From NCBI GenBank assembly GCA_016744775.1, contig JADGDS010000002.1, positions 62,001 to 126,000 on the forward strand: DNA of 64,000 nt. The letters are read 5' to 3'. Of this stretch, positions 40,863 to 50,594 are shown one piece after another; the first letter of the stretch is position 1, and every line of letters starts with the position of its first letter. Below the pieces are notes generated by a model. The model worked only from the letters and a program-made list of their open reading frames with translations. It did not search any database and was not told where the DNA came from. Made by a program: the position numbers and the translations under genes. Origin of the DNA: Candidatus Marithrix sp. Lineage in GTDB: Bacteria; Pseudomonadota; Gammaproteobacteria; Beggiatoales; Beggiatoaceae.

Positions 40863-42620
40863 ATGTTAAAAAAAATATTGACTACAGCGTCTGTTATATT
40901 GATCACTTATAATAATAGTTACGCTGCTGGTTTTCAGACTATCAATAATGCTGATTGGGATGAAGGGGCAGTACGTCGCGTATTACATGCTTTTGCTTAT
41001 GGAGGTCAGACTAATGAAGCTATGATTATTAAGCTTGCTAAGATGTCACCTCAAGCTGCAATTAAAAAAATGCTTACTTTTGGTAAGTCTAATGGTAATA
41101 TTTCTAAACTAGCTAAAATTGATGCTGCTAGATTGTCTAAAAAAACTAATGGTAGTTTACGTGGTTTAGGTGAATTTTGGTCTTCAGATGATCCTGATAA
41201 TGATGTGCCTGAAAATAAGCGTTATAAATATTCTGTTGCATTAGATACTAATGCAAGACCCGCTGAGTTATGGTTACGAGCTGCTGTTAGTCATGGCTTA
41301 AATCCATTTCGTCAAAAAGTTGGTCTCTGGGAAACCAACTATCATATGGCTGTTAATCTCCAATCTTCTGTAAATACTCAACAAATGCTCACTTATTATG
41401 ATGATGTGGTTAAAAGTTTAGGTAATACAAAACGTGCTTATCATAAAACTCTTACTACTGCTGCAACTTCAGCCGCTGTTGCTGAACATTATGGTCATAG
41501 GAATAATGTCTATAAAAATGATGTGTGTTTATGTAATGAAGATTTTGCTCGTGAGTATTTTCAATTGTTTTTTGGTATTTTAGGTGATGAAGATCCTGAT
41601 TATCATGAAGAAATAACTATTAAAAATACTGCTAAAGCTTTGACTGATATGAAAATTGAATATGTATCGGGTCAAGGTAGAGTGGATCATGTAACTTTTG
41701 GTACTGAATTCCATACTCCGGGTACTTTGGATATTCTTTATAGTCTTAATAAAGGCCGTAATGCTTTAAAGAGAATTCAGAAATTGTCTCAAGTTGCAAT
41801 GTTTCATCATGAAAGTAGAGATAATTTACCTGTTATCATTATAAGTGGCTTAGCAGATGATAATTTAAGTGATGCTGATATTGCTGAAATTCGTGCTGCA
41901 TGGTCTTCTATGAAGACTAAAAATCTTTTGTCTTTCTTACGCGCTTATGCCATTTCTACTCAATTTCATAACGCTAGTCGAGTTAAATATTTGACCAGTA
42001 TTGATAGACGTATGCTTATTAATACTCAATTTATTTTGAACAATGCTGAAATTGATCGTTATTATCTTCCTGCTTATTTAAGAGAAGAACAAGCTTATCC
42101 GTTTGAACCGATACATAATGTTTTTGGTGGTCAAACTGGTGAAGAGGCTGCAAATAGTAGTGATATTTTTCGTGCTCATTACAATAGTGTAACTGAGAAA
42201 AATTATGTTTTTACTAAAGTGGCTGCTGATACATGGCGTAAAGATTGGGCTTCTGTACTATCTAAAAAATTAAGTATTAAATATGAAGTCGATAAAATTG
42301 GTGAATTTCTCTGGGATCGCTTTATTGGTGATGGCTTGAAAAATTATGGAATTTTGGAACGTAGTTATGTCAATTCATTGTTAGCTTCTGGTAAAGACTT
42401 GGCTTATTTTATTGATGACAATGATTTAGACCGAGTATTCACAACTGAAGAGTTGGAAACAGACGCTGATCTGATTAGTATCTTGGAGAATTTAGCTTCT
42501 ACAAAAATGGCTTTAAAAAGTAAGGATGATCAAGAACGTCAAGCAGCTAATCGAAATGTAGGTTTAGCAGTAAGTTTTATTTTAGGTACACCATATCTAT
42601 TTGCACGCGAGGGACGCTAA
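40863..42620 (+). CDS. DUF1800-family secreted protein
   Basis: 585 residues with a signal peptide (ILTTASVILITYNNSYAA). The DUF1800 pattern is present: RRVLHAFAYGG near the start, RPAELWLRAAVSHGLNPFRQK, LWETNYHMAV, then NEDFAREYFQLFFGILGDED (the conserved N-x-N-x-R-E-x-L-E-L region in altered form) and TAKALTDM. These large proteins are usually encoded with a DUF1501 partner, as here 2 nt downstream, and are predicted to be exported. The biochemical role is unproven. A good promoter lies upstream. Confidence 0.85.
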   Translation: MLKKILTTASVILITYNNSYAAGFQTINNADWDEGAVRRVLHAFAYGGQTNEAMIIKLAKMSPQAAIKKMLTFGKSNGNISKLAKIDAARLSKKTNGSLRGLGEFWSSDDPDNDVPENKRYKYSVALDTNARPAELWLRAAVSHGLNPFRQKVGLWETNYHMAVNLQSSVNTQQMLTYYDDVVKSLGNTKRAYHKTLTTAATSAAVAEHYGHRNNVYKNDVCLCNEDFAREYFQLFFGILGDEDPDYHEEITIKNTAKALTDMKIEYVSGQGRVDHVTFGTEFHTPGTLDILYSLNKGRNALKRIQKLSQVAMFHHESRDNLPVIIISGLADDNLSDADIAEIRAAWSSMKTKNLLSFLRAYAISTQFHNASRVKYLTSIDRRMLINTQFILNNAEIDRYYLPAYLREEQAYPFEPIHNVFGGQTGEEAANSSDIFRAHYNSVTEKNYVFTKVAADTWRKDWASVLSKKLSIKYEVDKIGEFLWDRFIGDGLKNYGILERSYVNSLLASGKDLAYFIDDNDLDRVFTTEELETDADLISILENLASTKMALKSKDDQERQAANRNVGLAVSFILGTPYLFAREGR

Positions 42621-42622
42621 TC

Positions 42623-44038
42623 ATGAAACGTCGTAATTTTATTAAATCTACTCTGGTATCCAGCGCACTTTATGGTGTAGGTGGTTTTTCTTTGTTTAAT
42701 CAAATCGCACGTGCTAGTGCTGGCGGTTTTCCTACACTTAGTAGCCGTGTATTAGTCGATCTAATGTTATCTGGTGGAGCGAATTTACGGCATTTAATGC
42801 CACCTCCTTATGAGTCAGATCCTAATAGTTTTGGTTATCGTTATTGGCAGGTAAATGCCAAAACTCATAATTTACCGGCGGATGATCCAGCGGCTTGGGA
42901 ACAACGTTGGGAAAATGATTATTATCATTTAACTGATGGTACTACTAGTTTTGGTTTGCTTAAAGAGGCAACTTGGTTAAAAACTATGTGGGATGCTGGT
43001 TTTCTGGCGATTGTTAATAATGTGATTGGCAGTAATAGTCGCGATCATTCTTATTGCCAAATGATTAAGGATCAGGGTAATGTGAATGCGGGGCGTAATG
43101 ATTCTGGTAATCCCGGTTGGGGCGGTAAATTAGCTTATACAACTGGTGGTAATGTTTTAGCATTAACATCAAGTCCGCGTAATTTTTGTTTTGGACCCAA
43201 TCCTAATAACCTGAGCCAACGTTCTAATGATAATGTAATTTCAGCGGCTGATACTAGAAAAATGCGATTATATCATCCCTCAGCAGCTAAAGAAAAGACT
43301 TATCAGGGGCGTATAGCTAGAAGCCTCAGAACGTATTATGCAGCTAAGCGTGAAGAAATAGCTTCAGATTCAATATATAAGCGGTTTACCGATATAGAAT
43401 ATAAATCCCGCCAGTTTGGTAATGCGATTGATGATCGCTTAAGTCAATTTGCTATTCCAGCTAATATTGAAGGACTTTATACTGCTGGTAGTTCCAATGT
43501 ATTAAATAATCGCGGTTTAGGTAAACAAATCAGAAATTTATATGATAGCCTAGCATTTAGCGATATTGTCAATCTGCGAGCAGCATCTTTAGCAATGGGT
43601 GGCTGGGATACGCATAAAGATCAAAAAGTTGTTATTGAAAAGAATTTTAGTGACTTATTTGGAGCTAACAAAGCATTTGATGCTTTATCTCAAAACCTTC
43701 CAACAGTAGTAAGAGAAAATTCAGTATTATTAATAGGTGGAGAATTTGGTCGTCAATTAAAAGCAAATGGTAATAATGGTACTGATCATGGGCGAGGCAC
43801 ATCGTTTTTGGTAATTGGTGATAGTGTAAATGGTGGAATTTATGGAGATATGTATCCAGAAACAGAACTAGCCAGATTAGATGATAGTAGCCCTGATATT
43901 ACTGGATTAACAGAATATGACCACATATTTGCACCAATTTGTGATTGGATTGCGCCAAATAGCGGCAATATTATTTTTCCAAATCAAGCTGCTGCTAAAT
44001 TAGAAGCTGGCGTTGATTTGGGGCAGTTGTTTGTTTAA
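42623..44038 (+). CDS. DUF1501-family protein (Tat substrate)
   Basis: 471 residues. The Tat-like leader is KRRNFIKSTLVSSALYGVGG. DUF1501 features are VLVDLMLSGGANLRHLMPP, NVIGSNSRDHSYCQMIKDQG, MGGWDTHKDQK and IGGEFGRQLKANGNNGTDHG, ending in RGTSFLVIGDSV. The fold belongs to the alkaline phosphatase/sulfatase clan, and GTDHGRG is the metal-site-like motif. It is 2 nt behind the DUF1800 gene, the widespread pairing. The last bases run into a C/G-tract repeat. Confidence 0.87.
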   Translation: MKRRNFIKSTLVSSALYGVGGFSLFNQIARASAGGFPTLSSRVLVDLMLSGGANLRHLMPPPYESDPNSFGYRYWQVNAKTHNLPADDPAAWEQRWENDYYHLTDGTTSFGLLKEATWLKTMWDAGFLAIVNNVIGSNSRDHSYCQMIKDQGNVNAGRNDSGNPGWGGKLAYTTGGNVLALTSSPRNFCFGPNPNNLSQRSNDNVISAADTRKMRLYHPSAAKEKTYQGRIARSLRTYYAAKREEIASDSIYKRFTDIEYKSRQFGNAIDDRLSQFAIPANIEGLYTAGSSNVLNNRGLGKQIRNLYDSLAFSDIVNLRAASLAMGGWDTHKDQKVVIEKNFSDLFGANKAFDALSQNLPTVVRENSVLLIGGEFGRQLKANGNNGTDHGRGTSFLVIGDSVNGGIYGDMYPETELARLDDSSPDITGLTEYDHIFAPICDWIAPNSGNIIFPNQAAAKLEAGVDLGQLFV

Positions 44039-44104
44039 AGCCCCCCTAACCCCCCTAAAGGGGGGAATTACAAATTAAATCCACTTTAGGGGGCTAGGGG
44101 GCTT
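44039..44104. repeat. C/G-tract inverted repeat between the DUF1501 gene and gmhB
   Basis: AGC-C5-TAA-C6-TAAAGGGGGG on the left and CTTTA-G5-CTA-G5-CTT on the right with an AT-rich centre. It begins at the base after the DUF1501 stop and ends 5 bases before the gmhB ATG. Same family as 14576-14650. Confidence 0.85.
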
Positions 44105-44109
44105 AAGAA

Positions 44110-44646
44110 ATGAAAAAAATAATAATCTTAGATCGGGATGGTGTCATTAATTACGATTCTGATGATTTCATCAAATCCGCTGATGAATGGCAACCGCTTC
44201 CCGGTAGTTTGGAGGCAATTGCTCGACTTAATCATGCAGGTTATCAGGTATTTGTGGCTTCTAATCAATCTGGCATCGCACGCGGTTTATTTACCTTAGA
44301 TGATTTAAATCAAATTCATAGTAAACTACATCAGCAACTTGCTCAAGTTAATGGTAAAATTGAGGCAATCTTCTTTTGTCCACATGGTCCAAAAGATAAT
44401 TGCTTATGTCGTAAACCGCTGCCGGGTTTATTTCATCAGATTGCTAGTTATGTGGATTCTACATTAATTGATCTAGTAGCAGTAGGAGATTCATTGCGCG
44501 ATTTACAAGCGGCTAATGCAGTTGGTGCTAAACCAATTTTAGTATTAACTGGGAAAGGTAAACGCACTATAAATCAATTAACAGACAAAGTAGCAATCTA
44601 TGATGATTTAGCCGCTGTAGTTGAAAATTTATTAACTGATAACTAA
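44110..44646 (+). CDS. gmhB: GmhB, D-glycero-D-manno-heptose 1,7-bisphosphate 7-phosphatase
   Basis: 178 residues. HAD motif I is ILDRDGVINYDSDDFIKS (nucleophile Asp7, acid Asp9), with FVASNQSGIARGLF as motif II. The zinc ligands characteristic of GmhB appear as FFCPHGPKDNCLCRKPLPGL, and motif IV is VAVGDSLRDLQAA. It removes the 7-phosphate in ADP-heptose synthesis for the LPS inner core. The next gene, plsC, follows after 4 nt, a pairing common in gammaproteobacteria. Confidence 0.95.
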   Translation: MKKIIILDRDGVINYDSDDFIKSADEWQPLPGSLEAIARLNHAGYQVFVASNQSGIARGLFTLDDLNQIHSKLHQQLAQVNGKIEAIFFCPHGPKDNCLCRKPLPGLFHQIASYVDSTLIDLVAVGDSLRDLQAANAVGAKPILVLTGKGKRTINQLTDKVAIYDDLAAVVENLLTDN

Positions 44647-44650
44647 AAAA

Positions 44651-45346
44651 ATGCTAGGTTCATTATTATTTATTATAGGGCAAGTATTAGCTACATTAAT
44701 ATTTGCTATTTTAGCTCTGCTAATTTTTCCTTTACCATTCCGATACCGTTATACCATTATGACAGGTTGGGCACGGTTTGTAGTTTGGTGGTTAGAAAAA
44801 ACTTGTCATATTACTTATGAAATAGAAGGCTTAGAAAATATTCCCTCTGGTGCTGCAATATTATTAAGTAAACATCAATCTGCTTTTGAAACCATAGTAT
44901 TTCAAAAAATTTTTCCTATACAAGTTTTTTTATTAAAACGTGAATTATTCTTTATACCCTTATTTGGTTGGGCTTTAGCAAGTCTGGAACCGATTGCAAT
45001 TAATCGTAACAAGCGTCATCAGGCGATGCAAGAATTAATAAAACAAGGAACAGAACGTTTATCACGTGGTTTATGGGTGGTAATATATCCTGAAGGAACC
45101 CGCGTAGTTCCGGGGAAAAGAGAACGCTATCGTGTAGGTGGAGCATTATTAGCAGAAAAAAGCGGCTATCCAATAGTGCCAGTTGCAATTAACTCAGGAA
45201 AATTTTGGCCACGTAATAGTCTTATTAAAAAACAGGGTACCATAAAAATAGTAATTGGTCCGGTAATTGATCCTAAAGATAAAGATTATAAAGAAATAAA
45301 TCAATTAGTTGAGGAATGGATTGAAGGGGAAATGTTGAAAATGTAG
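44651..45346 (+). CDS. plsC: PlsC-like 1-acylglycerol-3-phosphate acyltransferase
   Basis: 231 residues. An N-terminal membrane segment (FIIGQVLATLIFAILALLIF) is followed by the acyltransferase blocks: LLSKHQSAFETIVF (HX4D-type block with Gln-Ser-Ala-Phe-Glu), LLKRELFFIPLFGW, and VVIYPEGTRVVPGKRERYR. It makes phosphatidic acid from lysophosphatidic acid. It is co-transcribed with gmhB. The transcript ends at the palindrome 45349-45381. Confidence 0.9.
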   Translation: MLGSLLFIIGQVLATLIFAILALLIFPLPFRYRYTIMTGWARFVVWWLEKTCHITYEIEGLENIPSGAAILLSKHQSAFETIVFQKIFPIQVFLLKRELFFIPLFGWALASLEPIAINRNKRHQAMQELIKQGTERLSRGLWVVIYPEGTRVVPGKRERYRVGGALLAEKSGYPIVPVAINSGKFWPRNSLIKKQGTIKIVIGPVIDPKDKDYKEINQLVEEWIEGEMLKM

Positions 45347-45348
45347 TT

Positions 45349-45381
45349 AAACCTGACAGGTTTTAAAAACCTGTCAGGTTT
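45349..45381. terminator. CCTGACAGG palindrome between convergent genes
   Basis: AAACCTGACAGGTTTT-A-AAAACCTGTCAGGTTT, 16-bp perfect arms, with TT following on the plus strand and AA on the other side. It lies three bases after the plsC stop and four before the amidase stop, so it could end both transcripts. The same core makes the hairpin between dsrA and dsrB. Confidence 0.75.
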
Positions 45382-45385
45382 TTGG

Positions 45386-46120
45386 TTATTTTGTATTTAT
45401 ATACAAGACACGATTTTCTTCATCCCAAAGGATGTTATCATCTTCATCTGTTTCGGTATGTAACCAGATTTCTTTGCCGTCTTTAATGACGCGAATGTCA
45501 TTATCTGGCTTGTCGTCATCTTCTTCTTTTGGTTCTTCTACCTTAGATGGATCATAACCTTCTAATAAGGCTTTTGCCTTTTCCATTACGATTTCGGCAT
45601 AGTCAGCTTCTGTACCACCACCATAAATTGGTACTCCACGATCCCAAGGGCGTGAGGTTTTATATTTATGTCCAACACTAAAACCTATGGTTCCACCTTT
45701 AGGAAAGGCTTCTATGATACTATCAGCAAGAATTTTGGCGAGTTTATCTTGTCCCTTGCTACTACGAATAATTTCAGCGTGTTGGGGATTGCTACCAAAT
45801 AAAGGTTCTAATAAAATGGCTGGCATTTTGGTATGTTTGACATTACCATTACCACGACCACCATAACCTCCAACCATTATGCCACTTCTACCTCCTACCG
45901 GTACACCAAATACTTTTCCTACTTGTTGAGCATACCAACGCCCCCAATTGCGGCTAGTTTGAGATGAACGATAACCTGTTATTACCATTGAATAACCGGC
46001 ACGACGATTAGCAGCTCCATTAAAATGTTGTTCGACATAAGCTACACAACGATCTCGGTTAGCTTGTCTTTGTCGCCATCTATAATCGCCTTTATAAAAA
46101 CGCACTTTATAATTAGACAT
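45386..46120 (-). CDS. Probable N-acetylmuramoyl-L-alanine amidase (amidase_3-like), cytosolic or phage-type
   Basis: 244 residues. YVEQHFNGAANRRAGYS and ILLEPLFGSNPQHAEII resemble the zinc-ligand segments of amidase_3 enzymes (His in EQHFN, Glu in LLEPLF). The first His-Glu pair is less obvious, so the call is moderate. No signal peptide is present. The C-terminal 70 residues are very acidic and repetitive (EEPKEEDDDKPDNDI), then a short beta domain (WDEENRVLYI). The lack of a leader and the single-domain layout recall phage-type endolysins. It is 13 nt downstream of dapE on the same strand. Confidence 0.6.
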   Translation of the reverse strand: MSNYKVRFYKGDYRWRQRQANRDRCVAYVEQHFNGAANRRAGYSMVITGYRSSQTSRNWGRWYAQQVGKVFGVPVGGRSGIMVGGYGGRGNGNVKHTKMPAILLEPLFGSNPQHAEIIRSSKGQDKLAKILADSIIEAFPKGGTIGFSVGHKYKTSRPWDRGVPIYGGGTEADYAEIVMEKAKALLEGYDPSKVEEPKEEDDDKPDNDIRVIKDGKEIWLHTETDEDDNILWDEENRVLYINTK

Positions 46121-46132
46121 ATATTATATTTC

Positions 46133-47257
46133 CTATAATAATTGCTTTATAATTGCTTGATAAATATCAGATAATTTATCAAGATCCTCCACACTTACAC
46201 ATTCATTAACTTTATGAATAGTATTATTAAGTGGTCCTACTTCAATTACTTGTGCCCCTGTAGGCGCGATAAAGCGTCCATCAGATGTGCCACCAGCAGT
46301 TGATAAAGTCGGTTCATAACCACATACATGATGAATGCTTTTTACGGTTGCCGCTACTAACTCTCCGGGTTGAGTTAGAAATGGCAGACCGCTATGCCTC
46401 CATGCTAAATCGTATTTAAGTCCATATTCATTTAACAAGCTGGTCACTTGTTGTTGCAATTGCGTATGAGTGACTTCGGTACTATAACGAAAATTAAATA
46501 AAATTTCCAATTCACCGGGAATGACATTATCTACACCTGTTCCAGCTTTAATATTAGAAATCTGAAAACTGGTTGGTGGGAAAAATTCATTACCTTGATC
46601 CCATTCAGTTTCACATAATATTTTTAGTACTGGTGCCGCTTTATGAATTGGATTTTCAGCTAGATGGGGATAGGCAACATGACCTTGTAAACCTTTGATT
46701 GTTAAGCTTCCGCCTAAAGAACCACGCCGTCCGTTTTTAACTATATCACCTAAACGATCAGTGCTAGAAGGTTCTCCGACTAGACACCAATCAATTTTTT
46801 CCCCTTTAGCTTGTAAATGTTCAATCACTTTAACCGTACCATCGATTCCCGGACCCTCTTCATCGCTAGTTATTAAGAATGCGATTGAGCCTTTATGTTG
46901 AGGATTTTCAGTGATAAAACGTTCACAAGCAGTAAGCATTGCTGCAATACTGCCTTTCATATCAGCAGCTCCGCGCCCATACAATAAACCATTGTCTATA
47001 GTTGGTTCAAAAGGCGGGAATTGCCAATTTTCTATTGGACCAGTTGGTACAACATCGGTATGCCCTGCAAATACAAATAGAGGCTTTGTCTCCCCATGTC
47101 TAGCCCATAGATTATCAACTTCACCAAAGCGCAAATGTTCTATGCTAAAGCCAAGTTTTTTTAAACGTTCTGCAATCAATATTTGACAACCGGCATCATT
47201 AGGAGTGACTGATGCGCGGCTGATTAAGTCAATTGCCAGTTCTAAGGTTTTTGACAT
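46133..47257 (-). CDS. dapE: DapE, succinyl-diaminopimelate desuccinylase
   Basis: 374 residues, the E. coli size. Dinuclear zinc ligands and catalytic residues are clear: [12 protein letters not shown] (His and Asp), [15 protein letters not shown] (Asp), [12 protein letters not shown] (Glu-Glu), and the C-terminal [12 protein letters not shown] (His). It makes LL-diaminopimelate for lysine and peptidoglycan. The start overlaps the stop of the PpiC gene by 1 nt. All expected residues are present. Confidence 0.96.
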   Translation of the reverse strand: MSKTLELAIDLISRASVTPNDAGCQILIAERLKKLGFSIEHLRFGEVDNLWARHGETKPLFVFAGHTDVVPTGPIENWQFPPFEPTIDNGLLYGRGAADMKGSIAAMLTACERFITENPQHKGSIAFLITSDEEGPGIDGTVKVIEHLQAKGEKIDWCLVGEPSSTDRLGDIVKNGRRGSLGGSLTIKGLQGHVAYPHLAENPIHKAAPVLKILCETEWDQGNEFFPPTSFQISNIKAGTGVDNVIPGELEILFNFRYSTEVTHTQLQQQVTSLLNEYGLKYDLAWRHSGLPFLTQPGELVAATVKSIHHVCGYEPTLSTAGGTSDGRFIAPTGAQVIEVGPLNNTIHKVNECVSVEDLDKLSDIYQAIIKQLL

Positions 47258-48045
47258 TATTTAATTATTTTGATTTTTGCTTTAGTTCTTAGCTGATCAC
47301 TATATTGTTGCATTTGTTGATTTTGTAAGCCACTTCTAATCTGTTCTTTAACTAGATTAAATGCTGGTGCTGGTTGAGATTTAACGCCTTCAACTTTAAT
47401 AATATGCCAACCAAATCTACTTTTTACCGGTGTTTTGGTATATTCACCTTTGGCTAATTTTTCCATTGCATTACCAAATGCTGGTACTAGTGTTTGTTTT
47501 GTTACCCAACCTAAATCACCATTTTGTTTGGCTGATCCTACGTCAGTAGATTTTGCTTTTGCTAGTTCACCAAAAGATTTGCCTTTGTTAATTTCAGCAA
47601 TAATTTCTTTAGCTTCTGCTTCAGTTTCTACTAAAATATGCCTTGCTTTATATTGTTTTGGCATTTTTATTTGGGTAATTCGTTGATTGTAGAAATTTCT
47701 AACCGTGGCATCAGTTATCTTATGAGTTTCTAAGTAACTTTGCAATGCAATTGACATCAGTAGATTATCACGCAATTGTTTTAATTGCTCAATAAATTTA
47801 GGATTTTTATCCAACTTTTTATTAAGAGCATCTTGTCTCAACAATTCGCGATCAATCATTTCTTCAATGATTGTCTGCTTGTCAGGTGTGACATTGGTTT
47901 TGGTTTTTTTGGTGCGTATGTCAAGATATTGATCATAATCTTGTTGAGTCAGAGTAGTGCCATTTATTGTTACTACTGGTGCTGCATAGGCATTTAAAGA
48001 TACCAAGCATGATAATAGACTAACGCGAATGAAAGGTTTAAACAT
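47257..48045 (-). CDS. PpiC/parvulin-type peptidyl-prolyl isomerase, periplasmic
   Basis: 262 residues with a signal peptide ([17 protein letters not shown]). A SurA-like N-terminal helical part ([17 protein letters not shown]) is followed by the rotamase domain: [37 protein letters not shown] and [16 protein letters not shown]. It helps folding of exported proteins. It is encoded between bolA (12 nt) and dapE (1-nt overlap). Confidence 0.92.
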   Translation of the reverse strand: MFKPFIRVSLLSCLVSLNAYAAPVVTINGTTLTQQDYDQYLDIRTKKTKTNVTPDKQTIIEEMIDRELLRQDALNKKLDKNPKFIEQLKQLRDNLLMSIALQSYLETHKITDATVRNFYNQRITQIKMPKQYKARHILVETEAEAKEIIAEINKGKSFGELAKAKSTDVGSAKQNGDLGWVTKQTLVPAFGNAMEKLAKGEYTKTPVKSRFGWHIIKVEGVKSQPAPAFNLVKEQIRSGLQNQQMQQYSDQLRTKAKIKIIK

Positions 48046-48057
48046 AATTTAACTATC

Positions 48058-48336
48058 CTAATTTGATGAAAATTCTTCTGGTGTTTGAGCATTAATACTT
48101 AAAGCGTGAATTTCGGTATTCATTAACTGATCTACAGCAGCATAAACTATACGATGACGCTGAATCAAGCTTTTATCTTTGAATTCTGAGCTTACAATAT
48201 TGAGATTAAAATGTCCACCGCCATCACGCGCACCGACATGACCAGCATGTTTATGACTATCATCAATAATTTCTATATGACTAACTTCAAGCGCGGTGGT
48301 TAATTTTTGTTTTATTAGATTTATTCTATCAGTCAT
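48058..48336 (-). CDS. bolA: BolA-family protein
   Basis: 92 residues. The BolA fold is recognisable by EVSHIEIIDDSHKHAGHVGA and GGHFNLNIVSSEFKDKSLIQ, with RHRIVYAAVDQLM and IHALSINAQTP at the end. BolA proteins work with monothiol glutaredoxins in Fe-S transfer and stress. The ATG overlaps the stop of the YciI gene by 1 nt, so translation is coupled. Between BolA and IbaG subtypes I cannot decide. Confidence 0.92.
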   Translation of the reverse strand: MTDRINLIKQKLTTALEVSHIEIIDDSHKHAGHVGARDGGGHFNLNIVSSEFKDKSLIQRHRIVYAAVDQLMNTEIHALSINAQTPEEFSSN

Positions 48337-48635
48337 TATGGTAATACTTTTTTAAATGGTTTTACTGTAACTTTAGCGTACACGCCAGTTTCATAATATG
48401 GATCAGCGTCAGCCCATGCTTGTGCATCTTCTAATGATGGAAATTCTGCAATAATTAAACTGCCGCTAAATCCAGCAGTACCGGGATCCATCGCGTCAAT
48501 AGCTGGATGTGGTCCAGCTAATACTAGACGACCTTCAGACTTTAAAATTTCTAAACGCTCTATATGAACTGGACGAGTTTTGATTCGTATTTCAAGACTG
48601 TTAGCAACATCTTCACTTATAATAGCATAAAGCAT
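48336..48635 (-). CDS. YciI-family protein
   Basis: 99 residues with the YciI pattern [48 protein letters not shown] and [20 protein letters not shown]. The fold is a ferredoxin-like dimer with a conserved His-Asp pair; the function is unproven. In gammaproteobacteria it is regularly next to yciB (septation protein A) and bolA, as here, 2 nt downstream of yciB. Confidence 0.92.
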   Translation of the reverse strand: MLYAIISEDVANSLEIRIKTRPVHIERLEILKSEGRLVLAGPHPAIDAMDPGTAGFSGSLIIAEFPSLEDAQAWADADPYYETGVYAKVTVKPFKKVLP

Positions 48636-48637
48636 TT

Positions 48638-49171
48638 TTATTTCTCTTTTATATAACGGGCTAAATAAATACCTTGACCAATTACAAAAATTAAGGTTAA
48701 TCCCATTAAACCAAATAATTTAAAATTGACCCAAGTATTAGTATCAAAATTAAATGCTACATATAGGTTTATAATTCCCATTGTAACAAAAAATGCTACC
48801 CATGCGATATTTAATACTTTCCAAACATGTTGTTTTGTGACTTCAATTTGGCTATCTAACATTCTTTGTAGCAAAGTTTTTTGACCGATAAAATGACTGC
48901 CAAAGAATGCAATCGCAAATGCCCAATTGACTATAGTAGGTTTCCATTTAATGAAGTTTTCATCGTGTAAGAATATGGTTGCTCCACCTAATGTTACAAC
49001 TAATACTAATGTAATTAAGTGCATTTTTTCAATGCGATGATGTTTAAACCAAAACCAGACAACTTGAATTATCGAAGCAACAATTATTACAGCGGTAGCT
49101 ACATATATATCATATAATTTATATGCTATAAAGAATAATACAATTGGAAAAAGATCAAATAGAAATTTCAT
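48638..49171 (-). CDS. yciB: YciB/IspZ, inner membrane septation protein A family
   Basis: 177 residues and five predicted membrane helices: [77 protein letters not shown] and [26 protein letters not shown] and W-K-P-T-I-V-N-W are family marks. It contributes to cell envelope integrity and septation. First gene of the minus-strand run yciB-yciI-bolA-ppiC-dapE, divergent from prmC by about 36 bp. Confidence 0.94.
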   Translation of the reverse strand: MKFLFDLFPIVLFFIAYKLYDIYVATAVIIVASIIQVVWFWFKHHRIEKMHLITLVLVVTLGGATIFLHDENFIKWKPTIVNWAFAIAFFGSHFIGQKTLLQRMLDSQIEVTKQHVWKVLNIAWVAFFVTMGIINLYVAFNFDTNTWVNFKLFGLMGLTLIFVIGQGIYLARYIKEK

Positions 49172-49207
49172 TAATTATTGTTAATCCACAGTTTAAAAAA
49201 TATTTTT

Positions 49208-50029
49208 ATGCGTCTAAATCAAGTTATATCAACCGCTATTAATAAATTATCACATTCTGATACCCCGCGTTTAGATGCTGAAGTATTATTATGTAATGTA
49301 TTAGATGTTACACGCAGTTATTTGTATGCTTGGTCTGATAAAGTTATTACTGCTAATCAATATAATCAATTTCAAGAATTATTGGAACATCGCATTAAGG
49401 GTGTGCCTATTGCTTATATTCTGGGTAATAAAGAATTTTGGTCATTAGACTTGCAAGTTTCTGAAAACACTCTTATTCCTAGACCCGAAACAGAATTATT
49501 AGTTGAGTTAGTCTTAGCACGTTTAGATTCTGATAGTCAAGCTACAATTATAGATTTAGGTACAGGTAGCGGTGCCATTGCTTTGGCAATTGCAAAAGAG
49601 CGTGTAAATTGTAATGTTATAGCAACTGATAAATCTACCACAGCATTAGCTATAGCAAAACAAAACGCAAAAAATTTAGGCTTAGAAACAGTGAAGTTTA
49701 TAGAAAGTGATTGGTTAAGCAATTTAGGGCTAGCAGATGTGATTGTATCGAATCCACCATATATAGCAACCGCAGATCCTCATTTAAACCAAGGAGATGT
49801 TCAATATGAACCACGAAGTGCTTTGGTAGCTGGCAATGATGGATTGGCAGATATTAGAACTATAATTGCTCAGGCTCCTAAACATCTTACAGATGGTGGA
49901 TGTTTATTATTAGAGCATGGTTATGATCAAGCTGCTGCGGTACGTGATTTGTTGAAGCAATTTCAATCTGTTGAAACTTATCAGGATTTAGCTGGCTGGG
50001 ATCGAGTTACTGTGGGCGTAAAAAATTAG
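49208..50029 (+). CDS. prmC: PrmC/HemK, release-factor glutamine methyltransferase
   Basis: 273 residues. The ATG at 49208 (MRLNQVISTAI) is preferred to an upstream TTG because it fits the family start. An N-terminal helical domain is followed by IPRPETELLVE, the SAM site IIDLGTGSGAIALAIA and the catalytic IVSNPPYI. It methylates the GGQ glutamine of RF1 and RF2. The usual neighbour prfA is not here. Confidence 0.95.
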   Translation: MRLNQVISTAINKLSHSDTPRLDAEVLLCNVLDVTRSYLYAWSDKVITANQYNQFQELLEHRIKGVPIAYILGNKEFWSLDLQVSENTLIPRPETELLVELVLARLDSDSQATIIDLGTGSGAIALAIAKERVNCNVIATDKSTTALAIAKQNAKNLGLETVKFIESDWLSNLGLADVIVSNPPYIATADPHLNQGDVQYEPRSALVAGNDGLADIRTIIAQAPKHLTDGGCLLLEHGYDQAAAVRDLLKQFQSVETYQDLAGWDRVTVGVKN

Positions 50030-50047
50030 CGGAAATTAGAAAATTTT

Positions 50048-50490
50048 ATGAATAATGATATAAGATGGATACAGCGTTTTTCTAATTATAAAAAAGCATT
50101 GGGTCAATTAGAAGCAGCGGTAAAAATTAGTATAGAACGACAATTATCTGATTTAGAAAAGCAAGGTATTATTCAAGGTTTTGAATATACTCATGAATTA
50201 GCATGGAATACTTTAAAATATTATTTAGAATATCAGGGTAATAATAGTATTAAAGGTTTAAGAGATGCTATCAGAGAAGCATTTAAGGTTGAACTAATTT
50301 CTGATGGTGAAACTTGGATGGATATGATCAAAAGTCGAAATTTATAAATACTTATTTTCCCTTATTTGTTGAGTTACAAACAATCATGCAAACTCTAATT
50401 CAAAAAGAAATAGAAGAAAATGAAATTTGGATTGAAAGAACAGACAATAAGTCAACTACCCCTGAGCTAAAGAATGGGCTTGAATCGTGA
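50048..50490 (+). pseudogene. HI0074-like nucleotidyltransferase substrate-binding protein, internally deleted
   Basis: The first 99 codons (IQRFSNYKKALGQLEAAV, LEKQGIIQGFEYTHELAWNT and SDGETWMDMIKSRNL) are the HI0074 antitoxin-like helix bundle. They stop at 50347 where the family continues with T-S-H-x-Y. In another frame from 50353 the end of the same protein is found: YFPLFVELQTIMQTLIQKEI to TGA at 50490. About 20 codons are lost at the joint. No MNT-type nucleotidyltransferase partner is next to it. Confidence 0.78.
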
Positions 50491-50527
50491 GATTCGAGAT
50501 AGGTCTTAGGACTGAATAGGTGATTTA

Positions 50528-50594
50528 TCTCGTTCCCACGCTCTAGCGTGGTAACGCATGGATGGACGCTCCAGCGTCCACTAGCAAATTATTT
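50528..50594. mobile_element. Truncated/variant copy of the 144-bp element
   Basis: TCTCGTTCCCACGCTCTAGC to TCCACTAGCAAATTATTT. The left half resembles the 38900 element, while the rest differs and matches 60132-60220 almost exactly from CCCACGCTCTAGC on. Both copies adjoin fragments of the same small secreted protein family. Confidence 0.8.
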
